A DNA stretch of 64,000 bases, from contig NZ_CP029353.1 in the NCBI RefSeq assembly GCF_003130795.1, positions 1,565,501 to 1,629,500 of the forward strand. The letters run 5' to 3'. Every line of letters begins with the position of its first letter. Within the stretch, counting starts at the first letter, position 1. The stretch is from Azospirillum thermophilum (GTDB lineage: Bacteria > Pseudomonadota > Alphaproteobacteria > Azospirillales > Azospirillaceae). Below the pieces are notes generated by a model that made no database searches, had not been told where the DNA came from, and was given only the letters and a program-made list of their open reading frames with translations. A program made the translations under genes and the position numbers. Of this stretch, positions 43,196 to 52,103 are shown in pieces.

Positions 43196-43867
43196 TCAGT
43201 GCGCCGGCGTCGCGTGATAGGCCCGCAACTCGGCCGTCGCCTGCCGCAGGATCGACCAGGCGGCGCCGAGCGCCAAGCAGGCGATGACCGTGCCGACCAG
43301 AAGGTCCGGCCACCCTTCCCCCAGGTTCCAGACACCGGCCGCGGCCACCATCACCGAGATGTTCGCCAGCGCGTCGTTGCGCGAGCAGAGCCAGACGGAC
43401 CGCATGTTGGCGTCGCCGCGGCGGCCGGCGAACAGCAGGGCGGCGACCGAGATGTTGGCGGCCAGCGCCAGCAGCCCGACAAGGCTCATCACCGGCGCAT
43501 CCGGCACGGTGCCGGCAAGCGCATTCCAGGCGGTGGAGCCCAGCACCCAAAGACCCATCGCGCCCAGCGACAGCCCCTTCACGATGGCGGCCCGCGACCG
43601 CCACTCCAGCGCCTTGCCCAGCACCCACAGGCTGACGCCGTAGTTCGCCGCGTCGGCGAGGAAGTCCAGCGCGTCGGCGCGCAGGGCCATGGATTGCGCC
43701 TCGATGCTGGCGACCATCTCGATGGCGAACATCAGGGCGTTGACGACCAGGGCGAGGCGCAGAATCCGCCGGTAGTCGGCCTGCCCGCCCCGCGGCATGC
43801 GTCCCCCGCCGCCTCCGCCGCCTCCGCCGTTGCTCCCGCAGGACCCGCCGCAGCATCCGCCGGCCAT
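43196..43867 (-). CDS. CDF-like cation transporter, membrane domain only, Cys/Gly-rich N-terminus (223 aa)
   Basis: Six hydrophobic helices match the cation diffusion facilitator fold. The family metal-site helices appear as SMALRADALDFLADAANYG (helix II; Asp-rich) and CSRNDALANISVMVAAAG (helix V, N-D-x-x-x-N in place of H/D-x-x-x-D). The usual ~90-residue cytoplasmic C-terminal domain is missing; the chain ends shortly after the sixth helix. The N-terminus has MAGGCCGGSCGSN and then nine glycines, a likely soft-metal ligand. ATG 43867 was chosen to keep the Cys cluster; an in-frame start at 43891 is possible. Zn, Co or Ni export is the likely role, uncertain in detail. Confidence 0.72.
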   Translation of the reverse strand: MAGGCCGGSCGSNGGGGGGGGGRMPRGGQADYRRILRLALVVNALMFAIEMVASIEAQSMALRADALDFLADAANYGVSLWVLGKALEWRSRAAIVKGLSLGAMGLWVLGSTAWNALAGTVPDAPVMSLVGLLALAANISVAALLFAGRRGDANMRSVWLCSRNDALANISVMVAAAGVWNLGEGWPDLLVGTVIACLALGAAWSILRQATAELRAYHATPAH

Positions 43868-44168
43868 CGTCCGTCCCCCTCTTGCCGTCACCGATCCGGA
43901 GGATAAGGCCGCCCCGGCGGCGAGGCAAAGGAGAATTAGACAGGGCTAATGCGCCGGCAGGCGTGGCGCGCCACCGGACACCATGCCGCCCCCGCCGGAC
44001 GGGCGCCCGGATGTACCACCACCCCCTTCGGAGGGAGCGGGAGGTAGGCACGGCGGTGCCGACGGGGAGGGTCGATGACGCGTTGGTCGTTCCCTCCACT
44101 CCGCAGCCTGAAAACCGGGCCGGGAGGGCGGATATCCGGGAAGCAGCCTTGCCTCCCGAGGATCCTTC
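43868..44168. other. Divergent intergenic region, metal transporter / response regulator
   Basis: No gene is seen. A 16-bp dyad ATTAG-N6-CTAAT at 43935-43950, 68 bases upstream of the transporter start, is the only notable signal and may be a metal-regulator operator. The remainder is GC-rich without clear structure. Confidence 0.4.
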
Positions 44169-45158
44169 ATGACCAAACGTGCCGCCACCCCGCTCAAGAT
44201 CCTCGTGGTCGACGACAACCCGCTCCTCCAGCGGGCCATGAAGGACATGCTGGGGCTCTGGGGGGTCGGGATCATCAGCACCGTCGGCAACGGGCAGGAG
44301 GCGATGGAACTGCTGCGGCGCGACCGCTTCGACCTGCTGGTGACCGACTGGGTGATGGAGCCGGTCGGCGGCCAGCAGCTGATCGAGTGGGTGCGCAAGT
44401 CACCGGCCAGTCAGCGCACCGATCTGCCGATCATCGTCCTGACCGCCAACGCCGACCTCTCCACCGTCCGGGCCGCCTGGGACTCCGGCGCCGACTCCGT
44501 CCTGGCCAAGCCTGTCGCCGCCGCCACGCTGGCGAAGCGGATCGAAGCGGTGCTGAACCGGCGCGAGGCGGTGGTGAAGCCGTTCCCCAGCGCGAAGCGC
44601 CCTCCCGCCGGGGCGGGCGAAGCCAAGGCCGCCGACGATGCCGGGGTACCGCAGGAGTCCGAGGCTCTGCCCGGCGTCGCGGCGACGCCGCGCCTGCCGT
44701 CGCCCACCGCGCCGCGCACGGCCGCCTATCTGCGCTCGTCGGACCACAAGCGCGTGCGGCTGCTGCTGGCGCTCGACCGGCTGGAGGCTGCGATCGAGCG
44801 GCCGGACCCGCTGGCGCCCCGGCTGCGCCGCGCCGTCGCCGACCTGCAATCGGCCACTGCCGGCGACCATACCGCCTCCTCCATCGTGTCCTCGCTCGCC
44901 ACCTGCGTCACCTGGGTCGATCCCGACACCGACGGCTACAGCGACGCGCTGCACGCCCATGCCGCCGCCCTGCGCTGGTTCGCCGGGGACGAGGGCGGTC
45001 CGCAGTCGGCCGCCGTCGTGCTGAGCCTCGTCCGGACCCTGCGGGCGACCGTGCGGACGCTCGCCACCCGCGGTCAGGTCGATCTGGGGGGCTGGCCGGA
45101 GCGGCCGGGCGGACAGAATGGCGCCCCCTCCCCTGAGTCCCCCCTGCCCCCCGCCTGA
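44169..45158 (+). CDS. CheY-like response regulator with C-terminal helical region (329 aa)
   Basis: Residues 9-130 are a complete receiver: acidic pair Asp15/Asp16, phospho-acceptor Asp60 (LLVTDWVME), Thr92 (IIVLTANAD) and Lys114 (VLAKPV). After a Pro/Ala-rich linker (about 135-185), the rest (190-329) is Ala/Leu/Arg-rich and helical without a recognised DNA-binding or enzymatic motif, so it probably works by protein contact. No histidine kinase lies nearby. ATG 44169 is preceded by GAGGATCC. The C-terminal region might be a four-helix dimerisation or sequestering module; this is speculation. Confidence 0.8.
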   Translation: MTKRAATPLKILVVDDNPLLQRAMKDMLGLWGVGIISTVGNGQEAMELLRRDRFDLLVTDWVMEPVGGQQLIEWVRKSPASQRTDLPIIVLTANADLSTVRAAWDSGADSVLAKPVAAATLAKRIEAVLNRREAVVKPFPSAKRPPAGAGEAKAADDAGVPQESEALPGVAATPRLPSPTAPRTAAYLRSSDHKRVRLLLALDRLEAAIERPDPLAPRLRRAVADLQSATAGDHTASSIVSSLATCVTWVDPDTDGYSDALHAHAAALRWFAGDEGGPQSAAVVLSLVRTLRATVRTLATRGQVDLGGWPERPGGQNGAPSPESPLPPA

Positions 45159-45291
45159 GCGCCGCCCCATATCCCTTGCAGAGGGACGAGGGGTGATGCG
45201 GAATTTCCGCGGTGGCGGCAATTCCATGCGCTCTGTGTCCGACGACTGCGGGTTGCCGAACCCTTCTTGCTTTTTGAGTTCGGCCTCCTGA

Positions 45292-45313
45292 CTGTCGTTG
45301 CGACATACGACAG
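45292..45313. promoter_or_regulatory. CTGTCGT-N8-ACGACAG dyad upstream of the indolepyruvate oxidoreductase gene
   Basis: Perfect 7-bp arms are separated by 8 bases, about 107 bases before the start codon. It is a candidate binding site for a dimeric regulator. Confidence 0.4.
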
Positions 45314-45418
45314 CCTTCATTACCTTTTCGCCCATCCAACAAAGCAGCGGCCAGCGGTCGAATCCTGGCCGGCCATGCCGCAAGATCGTCGGCGCCCCGC
45401 AAGGGAGGGAAAGGTACA

Positions 45419-48400
45419 ATGGCTCTCGCAACCGTCTCACTCGACGACAAATACGCCCTGGAACAGGGGCGCGTGTACCTGACCGGCACCCAGGCGCTGG
45501 TCCGCCTGCCGATGATGCAGCGGCAGCGCGACCTGGCCGCCGGGCTGAACACCGGCTGCTTCATCTCCGGCTACCGCGGCTCGCCGCTGGGCGGGTTCGA
45601 CCAGAATCTGTGGAATGCCCGAAAGTTCCTGGAGAAGAACCATATCCGCTTCCAGCCCGGCGTGAACGAGGAGCTGGGCGCCACCGCGGTGTGGGGCAGC
45701 CAGCAGGTCGGCATGTTCCCCGGCGCCAGGTATGACGGCGTCTTCGCCATGTGGTACGGCAAGGGGCCGGGCGTCGACCGGTCCGGCGACGTGTTCAAGC
45801 ACGCCAATGCCGCCGGCACCTCCAGGAACGGCGGCGTGCTGGTCCTGACCGGCGACGACCACAACGCCAAGTCCTCCACCTTCCCGCACCAGTCCGAGCA
45901 TGCCTTCATGCATGCCATGATCCCGGTCCTGAACCCGTCGGGGGTGCAGGAGATCCTGGACTATGGCCTTATCGGCTGGGCGATGAGCCGCTATTCGGGC
46001 TGCTGGATCGCCATGAAGACGATCGCCGAGACGGTGGACACCTCGGCGTCCGTGTACATCGACCCGCACCGCGTCTCCCCCCTCGCCCCGACCGACTTCC
46101 CGATCCCGCAGGGGGGCCTGAACATCCGCTGGCCCGACCCGCCGCTGGAGCAGGAATACCGGCTGATGAAGCACAAGCTGTACGCCGCCCTGGCGTTCGC
46201 GCGTGCCAACAAGCTCGACAAGGTGATGCTGGAGAGCGCACGGCCGCGCTTCGGCATCGTGACCACCGGCAAGAGCTACCTGGACGTCCGCCAGGCCTTC
46301 GACGAGCTGGGCATCACCGAGGAGATGGCCGCCGACTGGGGCATCACCGTCTACAAGGTCGGCATGCCCTGGCCGCTGGAGCGGGACGGCGTGCGCCACT
46401 TCGCCGAGGGCCTCGAGGAGATCGTCGTCGTCGAGGAGAAGCGCGCGGTCATCGAGAACCAGCTCAAGGAGCAGCTCTACAACTGGCACCCCGACGTCCG
46501 CCCGCGCGTGGTCGGCAAGTTCGACGAGGAGGGCGAGTGGATCCTGCCCTCCGCCGGCGAGCTGTCGCCCGCCCAGATCGCCGTGGTCATCGGCCGCCGG
46601 CTGGAGCGTTTCGTCGACAACGAGAACCTCAAGCGCCGCGTCGCCTTCCTCGACGCGCAGGAGAGGCAGAAGGCCCATCAGGCCCGCGTCATCCGCAAGC
46701 CGACCTTCTGCTCCGGCTGCCCGCACAACACCTCCACGGTCGTCCCGGACGGCTCGCGCGCGCTGGGCGGCATCGGCTGCCACTACATGGCGACCTGGCT
46801 GGACCGCAAGACCGACACCTTCACCCAGATGGGCGGCGAGGGCGTGCCGTGGGTCGGCCAGGCGGCCTTCACCGAGGAACAGCACATCTTCGCCAACCTC
46901 GGCGACGGCACCTACTACCACTCCGGCATCCTGGCGATCCGGCAGGCCATCGCGGCCAAGGTGAACATCACCTACAAGATCCTGTTCAACGACGCGGTCG
47001 CCATGACCGGCGGCCAGCCGGTGGACGGCACGCTGACCGTCCAGTCGCTCGCCGCCCAGCTCCGCGCCGAGGGGGTGCAGCGCATCGTCGTCGTCTCCGA
47101 CGAGCCGGAGAAGTACGGCGTCGGCTCCGGCCTGCCGCAGTACACCACCGTCGAGCACCGCGACGACCTGGACCGCGTGCAGAAGGAGATGCGCGAGGTC
47201 GGCGGCGTCAGCGTCCTGATCTACGACCAGACCTGCGCCACCGAGAAGCGCCGCCGCCGCAAGCGCGGCAAGATGGTCGACCCGGCCAGGCGGGTGGTCA
47301 TCAACGAGCTGGTCTGCGAGGGCTGCGGCGACTGCTCGGCCAAGTCCTCCTGCGTCTCCGTCGTCCCGCTGGAGACCGAGTTCGGCCGCAAGCGGCAGAT
47401 CGACCAGTCCTCCTGCAACAAGGACTATTCCTGCACCAAGGGCTTCTGCCCCAGCTTCGTGACCGTCGAGGGCGGCCAGCTCCGCAAGCCCAAGCCCGCC
47501 GCCAAGGCGGTGGACTCGGCCCCGCTTCCCGCCCCGGCCCTGCCGGCGCTGGACGGCAAGCCGTGGAGCATCTACGTCACCGGCGTCGGCGGCACCGGCG
47601 TCGTCACCATCGGCGCCCTGATCGGCATGGCCGCCCATATCGAGGGCAAGGGCGTCGGCGTGCTCGACATGACCGGCCTCGCCCAGAAGGGCGGCGCCGT
47701 CACCAGCCACATCCGCATCGCCCCCACCCCGGAGGACATCCACTCCGTCCGCATCGCCGCCGGCGGCGCCGACGCGGTCCTGGGCTGCGACATCGTCGTG
47801 GCGGCGGCCGGCGACGGCCTGTCGAAGATGACCGCCGGCCGCACCCGCGCCATCATCAACACCCACGACACCATCACCGCCGACTTCATCAAGAAGCCGG
47901 ACATGGTGATCCCGGTCCGCGACCTGGTCGGCGACATCCGCAAGGCCTGCGGCGGCGACCAGTCGGTGGATGCCTTCGACGCCACCCGCCTCGCCACCGC
48001 GCTGCTCGGCGACAGCATCTACGCCAACCCCTTCCTGATGGGCTACGCTTGGCAGAAGGGCCTGATCCCGCTGTCCGAGGACGCCATCCTGAAGGCGATC
48101 GAGCTGAACGGCGTGTCGGTCAGGCTGAACAGCGACGCCTTCCAGTGGGGCCGCCGCGCCGCCGTCGACCTCGCCGCCGTGGAGGCCCTCGCGGCCCCCG
48201 CCCCGGTGGCGCAGGACGGCAGCTTCATCATCGACCAGCGCCGCCCCTCCCAGAGCCTGGACGAGATCATCGAGCGCCGCACCCGCTTCCTGACCGACTA
48301 TCAGGATGCCGCCTACGCCGCCCGCTATCACGCCCTGGTCGACTGGACCCGCCGGATCGAGCAGCAGAAGGTGCCCGGCTCCACCGCCCTGACCGAGGCG

Positions 48401-48916
48401 GTCGCCCGCGCCCACTTCAAGCTGATGGCCTACAAGGACGAGTACGAGGTCGCCCGCCTCTACACCGACACCGGCTTCGTCGAAAACGTCGCCAGGATGT
48501 TCGAGGGCGACTGGAAACTGACCTTCCACATGGCCCCCCCGGTGATGGGCGAGACCGACGAGACCGGCGGCGAGCCCAGGAAGAAGACCTTCGGCCCGTG
48601 GATGCTGCGGTTCCTGAAGATCCTCGCCAAGGGCAAGCGCCTGCGCGGCACCGCCCTCGACCCGTTCGGCCGCCTCGCCGAGCGCAAGCTGGAACGCCGC
48701 CTGATCGAGGAGTACGAGGGCGTCATGGGCGAGGTGCTCCACACCCTGACCCGCGACAACCACGCGCTGGCCGTCGAGATCGCCGGCCTGCCCATGGAGA
48801 TGCGCGGCTACGGCCACATCAAGACCCGCAACGTCGAGGCGGCCAAGGCGAAGGAGGCGAAGCTCCTCCAGGCCTACCGCCAGCCGGCCCGGCCGCAGCC
48901 GATGGCGGCGGAGTAA
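45419..48916 (+). CDS. Fused indolepyruvate:ferredoxin oxidoreductase family protein (1165 aa)
   Basis: This enzyme oxidatively decarboxylates 2-oxo acids such as indolepyruvate or phenylpyruvate to acyl-CoA, passing electrons to ferredoxin. The N-terminal pyrimidine-binding part contains GYRGSPLGGFDQ. A TPP-binding part carries CSGCPHNTST, the GGEGVPWVGQA region and FANLGDGTYYHSG. A Cys-rich stretch (CEGCGDCSAKSSC, near 640-652) and the gamma-type domain with GVGGTGVVTIG (near 720) follow, then a C-terminal extension (about 930-1150, DUF6537-like). It thus joins IorA- and IorB-like subunits in one chain. AAGGGAGGGAAAGG precedes the start. In Azospirillum-like bacteria it could consume indolepyruvate and so limit auxin production (inference). 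Confidence 0.9.
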   Translation: MALATVSLDDKYALEQGRVYLTGTQALVRLPMMQRQRDLAAGLNTGCFISGYRGSPLGGFDQNLWNARKFLEKNHIRFQPGVNEELGATAVWGSQQVGMFPGARYDGVFAMWYGKGPGVDRSGDVFKHANAAGTSRNGGVLVLTGDDHNAKSSTFPHQSEHAFMHAMIPVLNPSGVQEILDYGLIGWAMSRYSGCWIAMKTIAETVDTSASVYIDPHRVSPLAPTDFPIPQGGLNIRWPDPPLEQEYRLMKHKLYAALAFARANKLDKVMLESARPRFGIVTTGKSYLDVRQAFDELGITEEMAADWGITVYKVGMPWPLERDGVRHFAEGLEEIVVVEEKRAVIENQLKEQLYNWHPDVRPRVVGKFDEEGEWILPSAGELSPAQIAVVIGRRLERFVDNENLKRRVAFLDAQERQKAHQARVIRKPTFCSGCPHNTSTVVPDGSRALGGIGCHYMATWLDRKTDTFTQMGGEGVPWVGQAAFTEEQHIFANLGDGTYYHSGILAIRQAIAAKVNITYKILFNDAVAMTGGQPVDGTLTVQSLAAQLRAEGVQRIVVVSDEPEKYGVGSGLPQYTTVEHRDDLDRVQKEMREVGGVSVLIYDQTCATEKRRRRKRGKMVDPARRVVINELVCEGCGDCSAKSSCVSVVPLETEFGRKRQIDQSSCNKDYSCTKGFCPSFVTVEGGQLRKPKPAAKAVDSAPLPAPALPALDGKPWSIYVTGVGGTGVVTIGALIGMAAHIEGKGVGVLDMTGLAQKGGAVTSHIRIAPTPEDIHSVRIAAGGADAVLGCDIVVAAAGDGLSKMTAGRTRAIINTHDTITADFIKKPDMVIPVRDLVGDIRKACGGDQSVDAFDATRLATALLGDSIYANPFLMGYAWQKGLIPLSEDAILKAIELNGVSVRLNSDAFQWGRRAAVDLAAVEALAAPAPVAQDGSFIIDQRRPSQSLDEIIERRTRFLTDYQDAAYAARYHALVDWTRRIEQQKVPGSTALTEAVARAHFKLMAYKDEYEVARLYTDTGFVENVARMFEGDWKLTFHMAPPVMGETDETGGEPRKKTFGPWMLRFLKILAKGKRLRGTALDPFGRLAERKLERRLIEEYEGVMGEVLHTLTRDNHALAVEIAGLPMEMRGYGHIKTRNVEAAKAKEAKLLQAYRQPARPQPMAAE

Positions 48917-49000
48917 CGGCGGGAGCAGCGGGGTGCGGGAGGCGTCGCCTCCCGCGCTCTCCACCGAGGGCCGAAGGACCCTCGGCCCCCGCTACGGGAA

Positions 49001-49070
49001 AGGCGCCGTTCAGCGTGTTGTGCAGTGCGTTTCTGCCGCACAATACGGTGGAGGGCGCTTTTTGCTTTTT
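49001..49070 (+). terminator. Intrinsic terminator candidate of the indolepyruvate oxidoreductase gene
   Basis: GTGTTGTGC pairs with GCACAATAC, and an outer GGCGCC/GGCGCT stem closes it, followed by TTTTTGCTTTTT. It begins 85 bases after the stop. Confidence 0.6.
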
Positions 49071-49164
49071 ACAGCAATGACTTGATCGCAACCGTATGCC
49101 AGCGGATGTTGTGCATCGGATGCACAATCCGGGCGATGGGTGCGGGCCAGACGACCGGGCAAAC

Positions 49165-49197
49165 GAAAGGCGCCGCTCCCACGGGGGAAACGGCGCC
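49165..49197 (-). terminator. Intrinsic terminator of der
   Basis: On the minus strand the stem GGCGCCG/CGGCGCC with inner TCCCC/GGGAG pairing is followed by TTTCGTTTG. It lies 88 bases after the der stop. Confidence 0.75.
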
Positions 49198-49284
49198 TGT
49201 CGACCGGGACATGTGACCGTAAGCGCGCCCAGGCGTCAACCACCGCCTGCAACGCCGCACCGTGGTTCAGTCGTCGGCGACCGA

Positions 49285-50691
49285 TCAGTCGTCGGCGAAC
49301 GGGTTCTTGCCCTTGCGCAGCAGCAGGCGCAACGGCACGCCCGGCAGGTCGAAGGTCTCGCGCAGGTCGGCGATGAGATAGCGCTGGTAGGACTCCGGCA
49401 GATCCAGCGGCTTGTTCACGAACAGCGCGAGGGTCGGCGGCCGGGTCTTCACCTGGGTCATGTAGCGGATCTTCAGGCGGCGCCCTTCGATCAGCGGCGG
49501 CGGATGATGGTCCAGCACGCCCTCCAGCCAGCGGTTGAGCTGGGAGGTCGGGATGCGGCGGTTCCACACCGTGTAGGTCGCCAGCACGGCGTCGAGCAGC
49601 GTGTCGAGCTTCTGCCCCTTCAGGGCGGAGATCGTCACCACCTTGACGCCCTTGATGTAGCCGAGCGCCGCTTCCAGCTTGTCCTCGACCTGCTTCAGCG
49701 CCAGGGCGCGGTTCTCCACCGCGTCCCACTTGTTCACCGCGATGACCAGCGAGCGCCCCTCGCTGATCACCATGCGGGCGATGGTCAGGTCCTGCTTGTC
49801 CAGGATCTGGCCGGCATCGACCACCAGGATCACGACGTTCGCCATGCGGATGACGCGCAGGGCGTCGGCCACCGCCAGCTTCTCCACCTTCTCGTCGACA
49901 CGGGCGCGGCGGCGCATGCCGGCGGTGTCGACCAGCTTGAACCGGCGGTCGCGCCAGGTCCAGTCCACGCTGATGGCGTCGCGCGTCATGCCGGCCTCCG
50001 GGCCGGTCAGCACCCGCTCTTCCCCAACGAGGCTGTTGAGCAGCGTCGACTTGCCGACGTTCGGCCGCCCGACGATGGCGATCTGGATCGGCTTGGCCTT
50101 GTCCTCCTCCGGCTCCGGCTGGTCGCCGATGGGGATCTCGTCCTCCTCGGAGCCGATGGAGCCGGCGGCGGCCTGCGCCTCGGCGTCCGCGTCGTCCTCC
50201 TTCGCGTAGGGCATCAGGGCCTGGACGAGGTCGGCCATGCCCTCGCCATGCTCGGCGGAGATGGCGAGCGGTTCGCCGAGGCCGAGCTCAAACGCCTCGT
50301 ACAGCCCGGGCATGCCCGCCTTGCCTTCCGCCTTGTTGGCGACCAGCACGACCGGGGTCCGGCCCTTGCGCAGCAGGTTGGCGAAATGGCGGTCGAGCGG
50401 CGTCACGCCGGCCCGCGCGTCGATGATGAACAGGGCGACGTCGGCCCGGTCCAGCGCCCGTTCGGTCTGGCGGCGCATCCGCGCCTCCAGGCTGTCGTCG
50501 CTCACATCCTCAAGCCCCGCGGTATCCACCACGGTGAAGGACAGGCCGCCGACATGGCCGGGCGCCGCCCGCCAGTCGCGCGTCACGCCCGGCGTGTCGT
50601 CGACCAGCGCCAGCTTCTTGCCGGCAAGACGGTTGAACAGGGTCGATTTGCCGACGTTCGGCCGACCGACGAGCACCACAGTGAAGGACAT
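49285..50691 (-). CDS. der: GTPase Der (EngA) (468 aa)
   Basis: Der has two tandem GTPase domains and a KH-like C-terminal domain, and assembles the 50S ribosomal subunit. The first G1 motif GRPNVGKST is at 9-17 with DTPGVTRD and NKAEGKAG (G4, altered from NKxD); the second GRPNVGKST is near 210 with [11 protein letters not shown] and NKWDAVE. An acidic linker ([12 protein letters not shown]...) joins the domains. The C-terminal KH region ends [20 protein letters not shown], the family signature. It is the last of yfgM-bamB-der, a conserved gene order. Confidence 0.96.
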   Translation of the reverse strand: MSFTVVLVGRPNVGKSTLFNRLAGKKLALVDDTPGVTRDWRAAPGHVGGLSFTVVDTAGLEDVSDDSLEARMRRQTERALDRADVALFIIDARAGVTPLDRHFANLLRKGRTPVVLVANKAEGKAGMPGLYEAFELGLGEPLAISAEHGEGMADLVQALMPYAKEDDADAEAQAAAGSIGSEEDEIPIGDQPEPEEDKAKPIQIAIVGRPNVGKSTLLNSLVGEERVLTGPEAGMTRDAISVDWTWRDRRFKLVDTAGMRRRARVDEKVEKLAVADALRVIRMANVVILVVDAGQILDKQDLTIARMVISEGRSLVIAVNKWDAVENRALALKQVEDKLEAALGYIKGVKVVTISALKGQKLDTLLDAVLATYTVWNRRIPTSQLNRWLEGVLDHHPPPLIEGRRLKIRYMTQVKTRPPTLALFVNKPLDLPESYQRYLIADLRETFDLPGVPLRLLLRKGKNPFADD

Positions 50692-50744
50692 GGGGCCGGA
50701 GGCCTCTCAAAGGTAATCAAAAGGTCTGCGCGCCGGGGCGCCGG

Positions 50745-52103
50745 TCACCGGTAGGCGACCAGCGTCCCATTGTCGCACAGGACATATAGAGTGTTGTTCG
50801 CGACCACCGGAGACAAGTAGCCGGCGTCCGGCAACTGGCGCGTGACCTGCACCGATCCGTCCGCCGGCGACAGGCCGAGCAGCCGGCCGTCCGACCCGGC
50901 GACCCACAGCCGGCCGCCGGCCAGCACCGGGCCGGCCCAGACGATCGGGCCGGTGCGGTCCTCCGGATCCTTGAAGCGGTCGAGAGGCGCCACCCAGCGC
51001 ACCCGGCCGCTCTGCCGTTCGACCGCCACCATCTCGGCGTCGGTCGTCACGACGAACAGATGGTCGCCGGCCACCCACGGGGTCTGCACGCCGCCGACGT
51101 CGCTTTCCCACAGACGGTTGCCGATCCGCTCGTCCACCGCGACCATGCGGCCGGAATGGCTGATGGCATAGACCATGTTGCGGTCCATCACCGGCAGGCC
51201 GACGATGTCGGCCAGACTGTTCAGCGCGCCGCTGCGGCGAACCGCCGCAAGGCTCTCCTGCCAGGATACCCGGCCGTTCTCCGGCCGCAGTCCATACAGC
51301 TCGCCCGAGGAATAGGGGGCGACCACCAGCGTGTTGGTGGCGGCCGGGCTGCTGCTGGCCAACAGGCCGGCGGTCTCCAGGATGCCCTGGTGCGACCACT
51401 GCACCGTCCCGTCCGACGTGGACAGGGCGACGAGCTGGTTGTCGATCGTCAGGACGAACAGGCGCCCGTTGAGCACGGTCGGCGCGCCGCGGACCGGGCC
51501 GGGGATGCGCTTGCGCCACTGGACATTGCCCGAGGCGGGATCGAGCGCCAGCACCTCGGCGAAGCCGGTGGCGGCGAAGACGCGCCCCTCGGCATAGGCG
51601 ACGCCGCCGCCGGTGGCGGCGCCGCGCTCGCTCTCCGGCTTGGTCTCGACACGCCAGACGGTGCGGCCGCTGCCGGCGTCGAGCGCCGTGACGTTCGCCT
51701 CCGAGTCCATGGCGAAGACGCGGCCGTCGGCGACCACCGGCGGGCTGAGCAGGCGGCGGCCGCTGCCGGAGCCGCGGCCGACGTCGCCGCGCCACGCCTC
51801 GGCCGGGGAGGCCGACAGGGCGAGATGGCCGAGCGCGTGGTCCGGCGTGCCACCGGGCTGCGCCCAGGCCGGGTTGGTGACCGGCGCCGGCAGCAGGACG
51901 GGGTTGGCGGCGATGCGCGGATCGGCCTCGACCTTGCGCTCGCGCGTCAGCACGGAGACCCGCTTGCCCGGCAGGGGCGGATCGGGCGTCTTGCCGAGCC
52001 AGCCGTCGATCGTTTCGCAGCCGCCGAGCAGGAGGGCCAGCAGCGAGGCGGACAGGAGAGCGGTGCGGCGCAGGGACCGCTTGCTGGACAATGTGCGGGT
52101 CAT
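50745..52103 (-). CDS. bamB: Outer-membrane assembly lipoprotein BamB (452 aa)
   Basis: This lipoprotein is part of the BAM complex that inserts beta-barrel proteins. The lipobox LLGGC places the lipidated Cys at residue 29. The mature chain is an eight-bladed PQQ-like beta-propeller with recurring W/V-x-x-x-G-x-V-x-A-L-D-x-x-x-G-x-x-x-W units (for example NVTALDAGSGRTVWRV and EVLALDPASGNVQW). It is somewhat longer than E. coli BamB (392 aa), through an N-terminal linker of ~60 residues. It overlaps yfgM by one base and precedes der by 53 bases. Confidence 0.92.
   Translation of the reverse strand: MTRTLSSKRSLRRTALLSASLLALLLGGCETIDGWLGKTPDPPLPGKRVSVLTRERKVEADPRIAANPVLLPAPVTNPAWAQPGGTPDHALGHLALSASPAEAWRGDVGRGSGSGRRLLSPPVVADGRVFAMDSEANVTALDAGSGRTVWRVETKPESERGAATGGGVAYAEGRVFAATGFAEVLALDPASGNVQWRKRIPGPVRGAPTVLNGRLFVLTIDNQLVALSTSDGTVQWSHQGILETAGLLASSSPAATNTLVVAPYSSGELYGLRPENGRVSWQESLAAVRRSGALNSLADIVGLPVMDRNMVYAISHSGRMVAVDERIGNRLWESDVGGVQTPWVAGDHLFVVTTDAEMVAVERQSGRVRWVAPLDRFKDPEDRTGPIVWAGPVLAGGRLWVAGSDGRLLGLSPADGSVQVTRQLPDAGYLSPVVANNTLYVLCDNGTLVAYR

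Larger units (their letters stand above)
48917..49284. other. Hairpin-rich intergenic region between iorAB-type gene and der
   Basis: No gene is seen. Four stem-loops lie in a row: a perfect 10-bp palindrome at 48935-48955, CCGAGGG/CCCTCGG at 48964-48985, a large structure with T-tail at 49001-49070 and the der terminator at 49165-49197. The bases 49020-49130 are AT-richer. Confidence 0.55.

Noticed and set aside
40702..43335. 877-codon open frame opposite purF and the SDR gene
   Set aside because: Antisense shadow; composition rich in Arg/Gly/His/Asp, no motif, overlaps well-supported genes.
45340..45385. tRNA-like T-loop word GGTCGAATCC
   Set aside because: No acceptor, D or anticodon stems can be built around it.
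45437..48964. 1175-codon open frame on the minus strand opposite the indolepyruvate oxidoreductase gene
   Set aside because: It is an antisense shadow caused by GC-rich third positions; the translation is Val/Asp/Gly/His-rich with no domain, while the plus strand is a clear enzyme.
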